DNA of 64,000 nucleotides from Agrypnia vestita (Eukaryota > Arthropoda > Insecta > Trichoptera > Phryganeidae). The notes below the pieces were generated by a model. That model was not told the origin of the DNA and did no database searches. It worked only from the letters and a program-made list of their open reading frames with translations. Shown one piece after another: positions 11,468 to 23,879 of the stretch; position 1 is the stretch's first letter, and each line of letters starts with the position of its first letter. The translations under genes were made by a program, and so were the position numbers. The DNA lies in assembly GCA_016648135.1 (NCBI GenBank), contig JADDOH010023630.1, positions 62,001-126,000 of the forward strand, written 5' to 3'.

Positions 11468-11855
11468 AGCGTTGCCCGTATAAAGAATTTAGGTAAAAAT
11501 AAGTTTGTGGGGACACACAAAAATTCCATAGCTTTGCAAAGTCTCTAATAAAACCATCGTTTCTATTTTATTTAGGCTGGGATGGATTCAGGGGAGAATA
11601 TGGCATATGTATTCCGCCGGGACCTAAAGAATATGTGTGAACAATTTGGGTTAGATTTGTCAAACGGTATAGATTTGTGCAGAAAATATAAAGGGAGGGA
11701 GTGGGGTAAAGGAAAGGGGGAAATGTCGCCTATGTTATCCGCCGGGTCCTAAAGAATAAATACACAAATGTTGTGTCAGATCGGACAAACAGTGTAGATT
11801 TATACATAGTATAGATAAATAACAGACAGACATTGAGTTTTATACGTATAGATTA
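11468..11855 (+). repeat. Dispersed repeat family P1, copy 1
   Basis: About 390 bp shared with 30055-30411: AAAAATAAGTTTGTGGGG, AGTCTCTAATAAAA, CTAAAGAATA, GTCAAACG, and a terminal ACAGACAGACATTGAGTTTT followed by a GTATAGATT end. No coding potential. The class is unknown; the sharp common right end suggests a mobile element terminus. Confidence 0.65.
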
Positions 11856-12354
11856 TACAAATATCGGGAAAAGCCGATTAGTAAGCTATTGAGCTAACAA
11901 AATTATTCAGGGTAATGACGCAAGTATATTTAACGCTTAGTAAAGCTAGTGAGCTTTTAAAATAATTAATAGTAATGACGCGTGTACATTTAAGTGATAA
12001 AATTTACCCTTAACTTCTAATAAATTTTATCGCAACTGCCCTAGTATACACAATATAATCCCAAACAATGGTATAGCCGCGAGCGAGTTAGTAGAAAATA
12101 AATTGGACAGATTTTGTAATCCGCTAATAGCTTCGTTTGTACCTGCGCTGTGTGCCTGGAAATGGCATCAAGTCCGGGCTGTTTATTTCTAACACACCAC
12201 ACGACATGCGGTGCATGGTACGAGACAGTTCTGCGACTTGTTTACAAATAAACCTAATTGTTCTGTTCAGAGATGTCCTAGTGAGAGAGATTTGCCCTGT
12301 AACAGCCCTCAGGATATTAAATCTGAAAATCATTTAAATAAAGAATAAAGAAAG

Positions 12355-12605
12355 GGTACTGAGACGGTTTGATCATGCAGAACGTATGAGCGAGGAAAGG
12401 ATGGTTAAGAAAATATACGAGGCGAGTGCTGAAGGCAACGGGAATAGAGAGTGTCCGCGAAAGACATTGCGCGATCGAATACTACAAGTATTGGAGGATG
12501 GCCCTGTATGAATATATCCGAAGCAAAAGTGGTATGCCACGATATAATAATATGGCGTTCTATCATCTCCGGCGGAACGACCTGATGGATAGTTAGTCAG
12601 TTCGA
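12355..12605 (+). pseudogene. LINE reverse transcriptase C-terminal fragment (family B), copy 1
   Basis: Reads RVLRRFDHAERMSEERMVKK, IYEASAEG, PRKTLRDRILQVLEDGPV, then a stop; more distant similarity continues to about 12590. This is the C-terminal tail of a LINE reverse transcriptase common in arthropod genomes (usual form: RWFGHVERM...RGRPRKTW). Related pieces are at 25.6, 28.7 and 34.5 kb, all on the plus strand. Confidence 0.75.
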
Positions 12606-12899
12606 AATCTGAATATAAACTTCCTGGCAAACGAGATCTATTCTGCACAAAAAAAAATCGACCGTATGAAGGAAGGCATTGTGAGATTGTAGATTCCAAT
12701 AAATCATGTTAGTTTCCTCTTGATGTTTATTTGGTATACAATATGTTCCCACGACAATAATTCGCTATGCAAATACGGTACAAGGTTTACGTTGCGATGA
12801 CTGTGTGGTAAAGAGAGACCGCAAAGTGGTGCCTCGTGCTTTATAACATTCGCTCTCTCTTTCTTCCATGCCGTCTGTCACTCTCGTTCCTCGGAGAGA

Positions 12900-12970
12900 C
12901 GTCATTTTTTTTATTTTTATTTATTTAATTTAAATGACATTGTACATATGGGTGTTAATTACATATCACG
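12900..12970 (-). repeat. Probable 3' tail of the CR1/Jockey-like LINE
   Basis: T-rich run followed by ATTGTACATATGGGTGTTA, matching the 3' end of the LINE at 21.12 kb (ATTGTACATAATGGTGTTA). It is separated from the rest of this LINE copy (13.66-14.14 kb) by about 700 bp, which includes a short repeat shared with 11.08 kb. Confidence 0.5.
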
Positions 12971-13129
12971 TATTTGCAAAACAGAATTAGAATATTAACG
13001 CTTACTCACCTTTAACAGATAATTTAATTCGAATGTTTAAAAGTGGAGGGGGGCGTTATCGTATATTGTGAAAGTCCTAGTAGCATTGGTATACAAGTAC
13101 CTATTGTTAAAGTCCTAGTAGATAAACAA

Positions 13130-13215
13130 GTAAATAAAAAAAATTAAGACGTGCTTTTACGCGCTTTTTTTTACATACATTCGTAGTCGATTATTAACAT
13201 CACCCATGCAGTATC
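13130..13215. repeat. Short dispersed repeat, pair with 11.08 kb
   Basis: GACGTGCTTTTACGCGC, TTACATACATTCGTAG and TTAACATCACCCATGCAG in the same order as at 11080-11170. Confidence 0.55.
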
Positions 13216-13664
13216 CAAATATAAAATACTTTGTTAGAAAATTTAAATAAACTTTTTATATTACTATAAAAATACAATTCATTAAACCACCTTTCTTAGT
13301 TGATGATTTATTAATAATATGACTAGTAGAATCTGCGGACTAAAATTAATAAATTTGAAATCGGAACATTGATTCATATTTATATTGTTGATTCCCGAAG
13401 GTACGTTGGCATTTAATTTTCAATAATTATAGAAAATTATTAATTTTAATCGAAATAATGACCAAATTATGTCAAAAATGTTTTAATAATACATTGTCAT
13501 CCACTTTACGTAAATGTTGAAAGTTTCAGAGCTCTACCTCATCAGGAAGGTGGTGAAAAATTAATTTTAAGATTAAACCACATCAAACAAATAAACTGAC
13601 AAAGAAAGTCAAATAAAAGCACTTAAAAAGGATATAATGTAATAAAAATTATAATGATATTCAA

Positions 13665-14140
13665 AATTATAAAGATATTGTAATAAAAATTTAAGTGCAT
13701 GTATATATTGATTGTTTTTGATAAGATATTTTTTCAAAGCGTTGTTGGAATTAATTTGAGTAAATTCTTCAATTTAGTTATAAAATTCAATATTTTTTCC
13801 ATCTTAATTTCATTGGGACGAGTATTAAAATATGATGTTCTTGATAGGTGAAATGATGTTGGGCTGTGCTGGCATTACATCAAGGTAACTAACCCGAATA
13901 CAGACCAATATCCGCTGATAATATAAAAATATTTTTAGCTAATCTCGGTCTATTACTAAAAAAGCTCAATGTATTATAATTGAAGGAATTACATTTTACA
14001 AATTTTCGATAATTTGATTTATATTTAGGGCAATAAAAGTGTTGAAAAGTTCCCTTTTTTGGAATATTGTAGGTTTCCTGAAAATCACCCCGAAAATTAC
14101 TCATTGAACTATTTCCACTGGTAGTATATTAGACTTAAGA
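13665..14140 (-). pseudogene. CR1/Jockey-like LINE 3' fragment (family C), copy 1
   Basis: Aligns in order with the minus-strand LINE fragment at 21.2-21.65 kb: GATAGGTGAAATG, TTGGGCTGTGCT, ATCTCGGTCTATTACTAAAA, and AAAAGTTCCCTT. On the minus strand it includes SFFSNRPRLAKNIFI, part of the C-terminal tail of the reverse transcriptase protein. Frames are broken, and a small insertion relative to the other copy lies near 13900. It stops at the inverted-repeat element at 14141. Confidence 0.65.
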
Positions 14141-14684
14141 GGCCCCAGTACACGATTTTCGTATTTGCTAAATTTAACGTTTTGTAAAACCCATAGCTAA
14201 ACAGGGTTTTAATCAATTTTATTATGATAGATCCATTTACTCTTGAAGCATTTTGAATCATGGTTGGACAGTTCAAGCGAAGTCTGATTTGAAAGAAAAA
14301 TGATCTTTTAACAGACTGTACGATTTAATTAATTAGAATTTTTGAGTATGAGGTATAATTGTTTGAATACTTTTACATTAATGATAGTGAAATTTTCTTA
14401 GTACGTATGTAAAATTTAATTAAAATCATCAATGTCTTAATGGTTTTATGGATACTGCAATATAGGAAACAGAACGTTTAATTTTTGTCTTTTTTAAAAC
14501 GATATTTTTAACAACTTATCGAAAAATATTAATGTCTGAATAGCACCACTTCTTTTTCAAACTTTATTCAATCAATTTGTAAATAAAATAAATGGTCTTT
14601 ATTTGAAAATATACGAGATGACTTAATAAGTTTACGTTAAATTTAGCAAATCGAGAGCAAATACGAAAATCGTGTACTGGGGCC
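14141..14684. mobile_element. 544-bp MITE with inverted ends GGCCCCAGTACACG
   Basis: Left end GGCCCCAGTACACGATTTTC at 14141 is repeated inverted at the right end, finishing CGTGTACTGGGGCC at 14684; the arms match for about 30 bp and again after a short insertion in the right arm (GTTAAATTTAGCAAA). The interior has no coding capacity. A direct target duplication is not clear, so the superfamily is undecided. Confidence 0.75.
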
Positions 14685-14821
14685 AATATATTTAATTGAA
14701 CTAATTCTGGAGTGCGAGAATGATACATAAAATGATTTGTTTACCGACATTGATTTATATTTTGTCTCTTTATTCAAAAATTAAGTAAACGACCTAGTGA
14801 GTGACAGATTATTTCACCCTG

Positions 14822-15010
14822 CTTCTTCTTCTTCTCCTTGTCCCCTATCCGTTCAATGGACGTTGGCTATCGTGACTTTATTTACTGCAGCCCGAAATAG
14901 CTCTTCAGTAGATAGGCCTAACAACTGTCTCGGTTTTTCTCCTCGGACTGTGACTACGTCCCCGAATGATAATTGTACGAATTGTGTTTTGAGTTTGTTT
15001 TCGTTTTTCT
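14822..15010 (-). repeat. RTE-like LINE 3' tail
   Basis: Starts with a (TTC)n run at 14822 and continues with TATCCGTTCAATGGACGTTGG, the reverse complement of the tail after the RTE-like fragment at 8.64-8.72 kb. It then reads through C/T-rich sequence to about 15.0 kb. The reverse transcriptase part is not recognisable. Confidence 0.65.
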
Positions 15011-15107
15011 TATGATACAATATAATTTTTAATAAATAACGGATAATTATTGATCTACCTAATAGTTAATATATTTCATATTATTTTTATATTCATACTG
15101 TTACAGG

Positions 15108-15560
15108 ACGTGGCTTTGGGAGGCAATGAAAACACTAAAACAATTTAAAGTTTGATCTATTACCAAAGAAAATCACTGGACACGAGTTAAACTGAAGTAT
15201 ACCGTTCTTATTTTTATTGTCACTAAACGTCTCCAGAATATTTCACACATTTATTACTGAATTGTTTCTTAATTCGCACTAATTGACGCTCTTTCTATTG
15301 CTTTGATCACATTCTAGGAAATTCCGTTCAATGTTCGCACGTAGAAAAACTTCTTGCCCCGATAAGAACTAAGTTTATTCACTGTCGCTGGAATATACAT
15401 TAGTCACACTGTGCTTGCTCGCGTTGCTAGTAAAACCGTCACGAATGAATTGAATCCTTAGATATCCTTTGAGAGCCTTGTTCTAGAGATTACGAGAGAG
15501 ATTGTAGAAGGTTCTAGACGATTCCAAAGAAGTTTTGTAGTAAATAATGGAATGTTGTAG
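15108..15560 (-). promoter_or_regulatory. Heat-shock-type promoter and leader family, copy B
   Basis: On the minus strand: promoter side at the right with GAAggTTCtaGAc (plus 15507-15519), a leader containing TTCtaGGAaaTTC (plus 15312-15324, one mismatch from a three-unit heat-shock element), then GAATTAAGAAACAATTC and GTGTCCAGTGA. It ends in the 3' box TTTTCATTGCCTCCCAAAG (plus about 15115-15135). Copies at 22.0, 23.9 and 63.8 kb share leader and box in this order. No obvious TATA box, and no coding sequence downstream. Confidence 0.6.
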
Positions 15561-15640
15561 TATGTTCTATGGTATTGTTGTCAGTATTTAATAGGTTCAT
15601 CATCTTCTAATATTACGTTAACAAGTAACAGTAATAGCTG

Positions 15641-15646
<6 letters not shown>

Positions 15647-15672
<26 letters not shown>
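15647..15672. repeat. (AT)n microsatellite
   Basis: Uninterrupted AT dinucleotide run. Confidence 0.95.
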
Positions 15673-15678
<6 letters not shown>

Positions 15679-15679
15679 A

Positions 15680-18600
15680 TATATTTTTGACATAACAGAT
15701 TTTGTAATTAATATATATAATTAGGTATAATATAATTAGGTAGTTAATGACTGTCCTGCGAAATTCAAGAATAACATTACAAATATTATATAAAAATTAT
15801 GATGATAACATGACACCCAGGACTATTTTAATTTGATAAACCGTTAGTTAAAAATAAATACAAATTGATTTCTACCTAATAAGGGCACTTCATAACTTTC
15901 AGATGGTAAATTGTTGGAAATTTACAATACAACGGGGAGGTGATGTATTACCATTGTTAGGAAACTTTCGGGTGCGTCATATAAGCACGGCCTGGATGAC
16001 GCAGGATGACTATCAATCAAACAATTTTTGACCGTACTCCAGTACATAGCTTCGAAAACCAAAATATGATATATAAAGAATATTAATTGGTCCAATAACG
16101 ATATTACAATTGTGTAACTTATCCAGAGTAAGGAAATGGAAGTTTGTCAATCGACAAAGTACGACTTCAAAGCGAGTTTAACAATATTTTTATATTATGT
16201 TCTATGAACATAATTCTTAGATTTTTTCTGCAGTGGGATAAATATTCAGATAAAAAACATATACTGTTAATTTAATTAATTCAAAATTCAAGGGACACAA
16301 AAAAATCAATTCGAATCATGCTGAACCCCTTTAATTCGAAATTCTAAGTTTAAAAAAAATCGATTGCTAAATTCACCAAAAATGGTAAAACTTATGAAAA
16401 AAGTTATTAATTTTGTGAAAAACGTCTGTATTCTTACATATTTCAAGAAATTATTTCGAAAACGCAATGTTTATTTTATAATACAAAGAGTCAATTCCAT
16501 AATTCGTCAGCTTTTTAATTGAGCATCTTTGTGAATGGTACTCTTTTCAAGATGGCCGACAATACATTGTTTGTATTACTGGAACTCTAATTTCAAGTGA
16601 ATAAATTGTTGAGAGTTACGCGACAACTATAAACAATATATATGAAATATACACATTTTACTGTCTGACGGCTAACTTCTGGTGCGCGCATTTCGTTGTA
16701 TGCTAAAATTTCACACTAACAACTAACTTCATGGTCTCGCATTTCCGCTACATGCTGCATGCGTAACTTCCCTTTTAAATATTAATAAATTTTTTACCCT
16801 CAATGTGCCAAAAGAACTGACTTTAATTAACTACAGAATTTAATAAAGAATTAACTACAAAACTAAAGAACTAATAAAAAAGGAAACAACTTCAAAAGGA
16901 AAAATTTTCAGTGAAAATATAATATTAAAATGGTCCTGCTTGAAATATCATATTTCAAAGATCACAAAAATAACTCAACAGATGTAGCGATTCCGATGGT
17001 TTGAAAATTTAGATAATCAATACAGTTTTGGTTAAAAGAGAAAATTCCCCGAAAGGATGGCATGTTTTCCTTTCACAATAAACACTGAATCCTTGATTAT
17101 TCTCTAACGGTATTCCGATATTTTTTTAACATTATTTGGTATCGTATTAAAACAGGCCGGAGAGAAGAATATTTAATATAAACTTTAAATTATGTTCAGA
17201 GAACTTGAGAAATATATACGAGTGTATATGTTATTACATGGAATATTATTATGAATATAATTTTTTTATATTACATTTTAATTTAGTTCGTAGATGTAGA
17301 AAAACAAATGGGTTGAGTTCTTAACCATCGGGTGCCGGTAGATCGAAATTAGGATGGGGCCCAAAGCGGGGTACAAATTGACCCCAGTCAAATTTGCATT
17401 TCATTGAAGTATAATTGTTTGAAAAGTTTTAGTAATATTTTTATTACATTTATTATACAATGCGAACAAGATTCTACTGAATTTGTCGTCATTTAAAAAG
17501 AAACCAAAGGATTTTGACGTCTCTTCACTCACAAGCGCCCGGCCGACGGAAGATGTGCGGTCATTGCACTCTGCGTACAAAAGACATTTGGCTTTGAATC
17601 ATAGATTGCTCTCTACTTTACATTGTCTTTAAGCGCTTTCGAGACGAATCTCTGAGAGCAATGTCACCCGTGTTCACGCACCATTAGGGTCGCTTAATTC
17701 CACGATCTGTCGTCATTCACCCTTTGACCAAGCTTGTAAATTTGTTTAGTTATAACATTAAATTTTTTAGTATTAGTTTCCATTGATAGGGGTTATTTAC
17801 AACATAAGTTTCTAAGATATCTCTACATGAGAGAGTACGGGTTGGCTTTACCCAACCAAGTCTCTCCAGGGTATGCGTGGCTACAATAATTTTAGAGACC
17901 AGAAGGAATGTGTATTTATGTATGATAATCTTGAAACTATGCGGAGTATTGGTTTGTATGTTCCTAATAATTACCTTAGACAGTGTCAGCAAAGATTTTT
18001 TCACATTACAATATATAGGATCAACCTCCCAATGGTTATGCCTATTGGAAGAGCTCCTGCTGAATAATATCACTCTGGATATTGATCTGTTCCATGTCTC
18101 TGAGAGGTTTTCCGAAGGAGCATTATCCTACACCTTTGATATGAATGATTTTATATATTTTAAATATTTGTTTTTGTTGTTTATATATTTCTAACTTATT
18201 TATAACATTCACGAATTAAAGCTTTGTTTGTAAAGTAAATGTTGTATAAATAAATAAATAAAATTGAATTTTATCGCAAATAATGATTTTTTGTTTAATA
18301 TAAATCTGTAAAATCGGAGACGTTACCGCTAATTGTTGCTATTTGTTCAATTACTTTAATTACGCTTGAAACATTAAATTATATAGTTTATTTAGTCTTT
18401 TTCCAAGTATATACAGCCCGCCATCATCGTTTTGTTTGCTAACGATAATGTGTTTCGTTTTATTTGCGTATAGTTTAATACCGTATCCTTCGCTAGTATT
18501 CTATTCGGTACTAATAATAATGGAAATTTCCATTGAATTCGCTATGATCACTATTTGTCTGCCTAAATAAAGTCATTTGCTTTTTCCCTTGATACCCTAT

Positions 18601-19750
18601 AAAACCTTTTCATTAAAACAAAATTGCCCCTTAGATTATGTACAAGGTTTGACGATTCCCTAAATGCACCTTTAAAATATATACTTTTGGAACTGTACAC
18701 TAATGGCTACTGTGGCCTTAAGTAATTTTTTTGGGTATCTGTACAATAATTTGAACGGCGCACTGTGTACTATCGATATCTGGACAAAATGATACATTTT
18801 TGTCGCACATTTATCGATCATAAATGTACGTAATAGTAACAGTTACAAACCACAGTATAATACAAAATTCATAAGTATATGTATGTTTTCCACCATGTAG
18901 ACGTTGGATGCTCGGATTTATCGGTTTCGTTGGAGATAGAGAAGCAGAGATACGACTGAGAGTATTTCTCAAAAGTCAGGACAGTCATATATTATGGATC
19001 GATACAAAAAGGAAGGATAGAATTTAAAAAAATTCGTGCATGTACTCGTGTGTGCGGTAGATGTTATACTTAAAAACTAAAATAAAGACGCAATTATATA
19101 TCGATGTCGCTTAAAGTTTTGACTTGTAAAAATCTATACTGGCCATTGTCGATTTTTTATAGTGTTTCGTGAAAAGAATTAAAATTCATACTAACAGCAA
19201 TGCAACCTCAAATATTTAAAATAATTGGGGCAAACGTAAACTCTCTTATTAAAAAGGTTTTACAAATTTTGAATGTAAAATAGTAACAGCTAAGATATTA
19301 TTGCCCTAAATTTTTATTGTAGTTAAAACGTGAATATTGGCACGTCTAGGTCATGGAAGACTATGCGGTCGTTCTGGGAATAAAGTTACACTTCGTATAT
19401 TTGAAATTTTACTGGGGTGTTTTTTTCCAATGAATAAATGAATGATCAGATTGAAAATGACTCGTAATTTTTTGACTGACATGGGCTAATGATCGACATA
19501 TACCACATTCGTTAAGTTTAATATGCCGTTTTTGAAATGCGAAAATTCCTCAACAATTTTGGTACACTGAAAATATAATTATCATTTCAAATACATACAA
19601 ATTCAATATTTTTTACACGATTTTATTTAGCTTTGCTTGTCTGTCACAGACAAATTTTGTTTATCTTTACTTATGTCGGGGACAGTGATAAATCTTGTAA
19701 TTAATATTTGACCCACTTCCTTACTAACAATCGTTCTGAAATTTGTCATA
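15680..19750. other. About 4 kb without a supported feature
   Basis: AT-rich with scattered short frames. A GC-richer patch at about 17525-17700 (GCGCCCGGCCGACGG) has no recognised coding content. Frames on both strands at 17750-18190 are open for up to 107 residues but show no motif I recognise and overlap each other, so they were not called. A small inverted repeat TGCGTCAT / ATGACGCA lies near 15973-16003. Confidence 0.4.
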
Positions 19751-19755
19751 AAGAC

Positions 19756-19870
19756 CAGTGATGGGTCCGCTTTGTACTAAGTACTACATTGTAGTACTAC
19801 ATTATACTGAAGCGCACACTTCTCACGTTTGTAAGTGTACTGAACACTAAAAACTACAGACTTCAAATTG
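19756..19870. mobile_element. hAT-like terminal sequence, one end only
   Basis: CAGTGATGGGTCCGCTTTGT followed by alternating TACTAAGTACTAC and GTAGTACTAC motifs resembles the ends of hAT-type non-autonomous elements. No matching inverted end and no 8-bp duplication were found nearby, so this may be a truncated end. Confidence 0.35.
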
Positions 19871-19883
19871 CACACCACAAATT

Positions 19884-20070
19884 TGTTGGTCTTGTGGTTA
19901 GGACATTCGCCTCGTGATCCAAAGGTTGCGGGTTCGAATCTCAGCCCAAACTAGCAAGTTAGTTCTATTTTCATAGCACAAGCATTTAGCTTATTTTGAA
20001 AATAGTAAGAATATTGATGTGACACGTATTCCGTGTTTGCATCTCTATTTAAAAAAAATAAAAAATTACA
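19884..20070 (+). repeat. tRNA-derived SINE
   Basis: The head (about 19884-19953) looks like a tRNA: an A-box-like TGTGGTTAGGACA, CCTCGTGATCCAAAGG in the anticodon region, and a B box GGGTTCGAATC. The acceptor and anticodon stems are poor, so it is not a functional tRNA gene. The unrelated 3' body (TTTGAAAATAGTAAGAA, ACACGTATTCCGTGT, then an A-rich end) is shared with 9.44-9.61 kb, which marks a SINE transcribed by RNA polymerase III and moved by a LINE. Confidence 0.7.
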
Positions 20071-20114
20071 CAGTGTGCAGACTTCAATTTTGTGAAAATT
20101 TTTGGCCGATATTT

Positions 20115-20270
20115 ATAGAAGTTGATGTAGCTAAAACTTTTTTTTGAAATCCCAATTCCCCGTCAGATTTTATTTTTTGGAAAGTTGATGTAGCTAAAAC
20201 GACCTTTTGAAATCCCTCACCCCGTCAAATTTTTTTTGGGAAGTTGATGTAGCTAAATGAGGAAAAGTTT
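20115..20270. repeat. Three imperfect tandem units of about 60 bp
   Basis: GTTGATGTAGCTAAA recurs at 20121, 20184 and 20243 (spacings 63 and 59), each of the first two followed by a GAAATCCC and CCCCGTCA block. Confidence 0.85.
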
Positions 20271-21119
20271 TGGAAATTGAAACAATCCCCCCCTGGAATT
20301 AGAAAATTTTGTATTAGTACACTTTTTAAGAAGCACTTTTTGTAGGTCACTGTAGCAGATACAATTTTTCTAGTAGGTACTATAATTACTTCACTTCATG
20401 TAGTTCATTGAACAAGATGAGATATGTAATATTTCGATATCTACTGAAATGCAGCACATGCTTTCTAGTCTTCAAAGAGGTGAACGCGTGTGTGTGTCTT
20501 CATTTTGAAATTTACTTTTTCTTTTTATTCGGATATTAAACATGCTGGTAACAACTGCCTTTTTGTATTATTTTAAAAGTGACTTTTGAGTTTTGAGGTT
20601 AATACAAAATTCGAATTGATAACGAGATTTAATTTGACCAAGACTGAAAAATAGAAAATAATTTAATCTTAAAAAAAATATAGTTATGTAAAAAATTTGT
20701 CTATGTTCGCGCAAACAAAAAAGTCGGCGCGAATGAGGTAAATTGAAAACATGTAGCACTTGAAGAACCAATCGCTTTCTTTAGCCAGTTTTTTCCATTG
20801 TGTTTCGATGGTCCCTCTCAGAGAATATCTGGTCACACTTGGTACCTACACAAATCAATTTTAGTGACCTTCATCAAAAATCAGAGTATTTTTTTACCAG
20901 CAGCTAGCCAGGTGCTGTATCATAAAATAAATCTTAAGATTTCTGTAACAACTCTATTGTGTTTGAAATTAGTACACGGACTTGCAAAATCATTGGAATT
21001 TAAGGTTTTATCCACATTGTCAGTCAACCTGCAATAGATTTTACTCTCTACTCTCGGTATTGTGGAAGTGAATTTGTGTAACTTTTGTTAAAAAGGACTG
21101 AATCAGACCTTTTCAAAAA

Positions 21120-21835
21120 TGTATATTATTATTTTTTATTTAATTTATTTATTTAATTGAATTGTACATAATGGTGTTAATTACGTTTAAGTTATAAAAA
21201 TTAAGAAGATATTGTAATAACATTTAAAAGTATGTATAGGTATATTGATTATTTTTTGATAGGATTTTTTTTTCATTGCGTTATTGTGATTGATTTTTGT
21301 AGAAGATTTATTTAGTTTTGAAATTTCTATAATTTTTTCTGTCTTCATTCCATTGGAAAGAGCATTCAATAATGATACTCCTCGATAGGTGAAATGGTAT
21401 TGGGCTGTGCTAGTATTACATTTAGGTATCAAAATATTTCCAGCGGATCTCGGTCTATTACTAAAACATCCAAATGTACTATTATTGAAGTATGTTTTGT
21501 GAATTTGAAGTATCGCAAATTTTGGATAGATTTGATTAATTATTTAGGACGTTGAAAATGCTGAAAAGTTCCCTTGTTGGGAATATTGAGACTTTCCTCA
21601 AAATCACTTTGATAATTACTCTCTGAACTATTTCCACCGGTAGTGCCTACATTAGACTTAAAGGACGCACCCCAGCCAACTATACCATACTGTAAAATAG
21701 ACTGGGCAAATGCAACATGTTCAACCTTCAACATGTTTATTGATAAGATATTTTGTAGCCTTATGAAGAGGTTTATGAGTTTTCTCATCCTAGTTACTGT
21801 GGAATATATATCCATTATATATCCATATTGCACAA
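21120..21835 (-). pseudogene. CR1/Jockey-like LINE 3' fragment (family C), copy 2
   Basis: Minus-strand pieces of a reverse transcriptase C-terminus: KLINLFIRLQNILSIN and FAQSILQYGIVGWGASFKSN (about 21650-21800), the YGIxxWG block typical of CR1/Jockey-type LINEs, then SNRPRSAGNILIPKCN, TAQYHFTYRGVSLLNALSN (about 21350-21465) near the C-terminus. At least one frameshift lies between them. The left end is an A-rich tail on the minus strand next to ATTGTACATAATGGTG. The 5' part is missing. This is the better preserved of two copies (other: 13.66 kb). Confidence 0.8.
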
Positions 21836-22039
21836 TTAAAAGGTGATATTGTGTCTCCCATAATTTATTGGTCTGGACACATTTCTGAATTGTACTTGTT
21901 CTGAATATTATTTATAGTTTCTTTATCATAACAAGCATTTTGCGTCATCATGTTATCTTCAAAATTATCATAAAATATTGTCACGAGATGATAGAAGCGA
22001 AAGAAATAATTGCACATAATCGAGGATTTTACGGCTCTC

Positions 22040-22455
22040 TACATCTTTTACGACGAATTGGAAATTACTAGAATATTCTGGGATGATCCACTGGATTCTG
22101 GAAGTATCGCGAGCGGCATTGACTATGGAAGGAGAGTGACCGATTCACTGCGCACTTAGTTTTCGCGTTGTAGTGACATAATGCGAATCATCAAGCAAAC
22201 GCAAATGCGAATACATAAATAAAACGATGATTCAGTGTGATCAAGCGACAGTAAATTTAATAATGTACCTAACGACGTGTGAGAAGTGTTTCATAGCAAT
22301 GAGAGCGATACAAACCAGTGAATCAGAAATATTCTAGAAACAATTTTGTGTGAATTAAAAAACGGGGCTCCAATTATATTTGTGCCTAGTGAATTGACTA
22401 ATTCAATTAAACAATAATCGATTTCCAGTGTTTCATTTACCTCCCACAGCCATGA
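22040..22455 (+). promoter_or_regulatory. Heat-shock-type promoter and leader family, copy C
   Basis: Promoter part has GAAtaTTCtgGGA at 22071-22083; the leader has AAAtaTTCtaGAA at 22327-22339 (each one mismatch from a three-unit heat-shock element). Then comes GTGTGAATTAAAAAAC, GTGCCTAGTGA and the 3' box TTCATTTACCTCCCACAG (22432-22449), followed by CCATGATAACATGG. The CCTCCCACAG end looks like a 3' splice site, but no long open frame follows the ATG. Confidence 0.6.
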
Positions 22456-22954
22456 TAACATGGCAATTATTATACTTTGTCCTTGACAATAACCTGTTTG
22501 ACAGTCTGTTTGTTGAAAAAATTACATTTTTTTTTAATTATAAATACATCAGGGCTAGTTTGGAATAGTTGTGTAAAGCGTCCTTGAGATGAAATTTTAT
22601 ATGGCGCTATATTATTTTTATCTATTATTATTATGATGCAATACCCTGTCTCAGACATAGTATTGTCGCGAGATATATGTATTGGCAAAGCTTGTTTACA
22701 AGACGGATTTAATATAATAATAATATTAGATTGGTAACTATGAAAATAATAGCGGTTTTCTAGACATTTAATGCTAAATAGAAGATTTACTTCTAGTTTT
22801 TTTTTGTATATTAATATAAAACAGTCGGATATTTATTACAATAAGTAGTTCGTAAAATTGTAATAGCTATTAGAGTTGATACATTTGTAGCAGTACTTTA
22901 GGCGGTCTAGCCTTATGTAGAGTACTCAGAGTATCGTAGACTCTGAGGAATCTA

Positions 22955-23360
22955 TACTAATATATTAAGAGGTAAAGTTTATAAGTTTGGATGTAGGAGG
23001 TTATCTCCGAAACTACTTATCTGATTACAAAAATTCTTTCACCAATATATAGAATGAACTTTCAGGGTTGACATAGGTTATATATTATCCCGTTAAAATA
23101 AAAGGACTTTTCGTGGTGGCGTATTCTACAACTAAGATCGACGAAAAAATGGTCAAGCGATGCGTTTTTTACGAACGCTGTCTTAACACGGTAAGAGATA
23201 TTTAAATACTTTCTATAAAGGAGTTGAAGAACTCAAAAAGTTCTATAAAATAGTTCAAGGCAAAATATATCTAAATCCTAAGGTTGATATACAAATTGAT
23301 AAAATGTGACTAAAGGTTACTAAAAATCTAGACGCGCGAAGCCGCGGAAGTTTCCTAGCC
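22955..23360 (+). repeat. Dispersed repeat family P2, copy 1
   Basis: About 400 bp found inverted at 36003-36400. Starts ATACTAATATATTAAGAGG, then GTTTGGATGTAGGAGGT, AAAAAATGG, TTCTATAAA, GTGACTAAAGGTTACTAAAA, and ends near CGCGCGAAGCCGCG. No coding capacity. The ends resemble those of widespread insect repeats whose class I cannot name with confidence. Confidence 0.7.
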
Positions 23361-23879
23361 GTTTTAAGTGGTTCGGAACTGTGAGATGACTAACAACTGG
23401 TGCTGGTGAAACATCAGGTCATCAATCACGAGAGTTGACATTACCTGATGTCATAATGGAAGGTGATTCCCCTTGCAAACAATAGCGTGACGTATATAAA
23501 ATAAAAACTGAAAAAAAAATCATTGTTTTTTTCATCCAAGACGTAAATTTACGCCATTGAAAGATTTGGCAGTTACTTCGTGGTGCAACATTTTATTTAA
23601 AATGTATTCAATTTAAACTTTGAAATACACACACAATATGAGATATAATTTTCCCCTATAATTTCGAGAAGAGCAGTCCCTCTCAACCTCAGGGTAATTA
23701 ATAACTCACTATGTCTACTATAAAATTAAAATAAAACGTATTATTAATTAAAACGTAAAATTAAATAACATGTAAAAAATTACTTATATAGTAATGTGTA
23801 TGTATTGACCAACAGTATAGCTGTCATAGCATTAATAAAAAGTGCTTAGATACATAATACAAATGTTCTTGTAATGACT

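Noticed and set aside
12373..12699. 108-codon minus-strand frame
   Set aside because: Antisense shadow of the plus-strand LINE family B fragment.
17750..18194. Overlapping 105- and 107-codon frames on both strands
   Set aside because: No recognisable motif, no flanking signals, and both strands open over the same bases.
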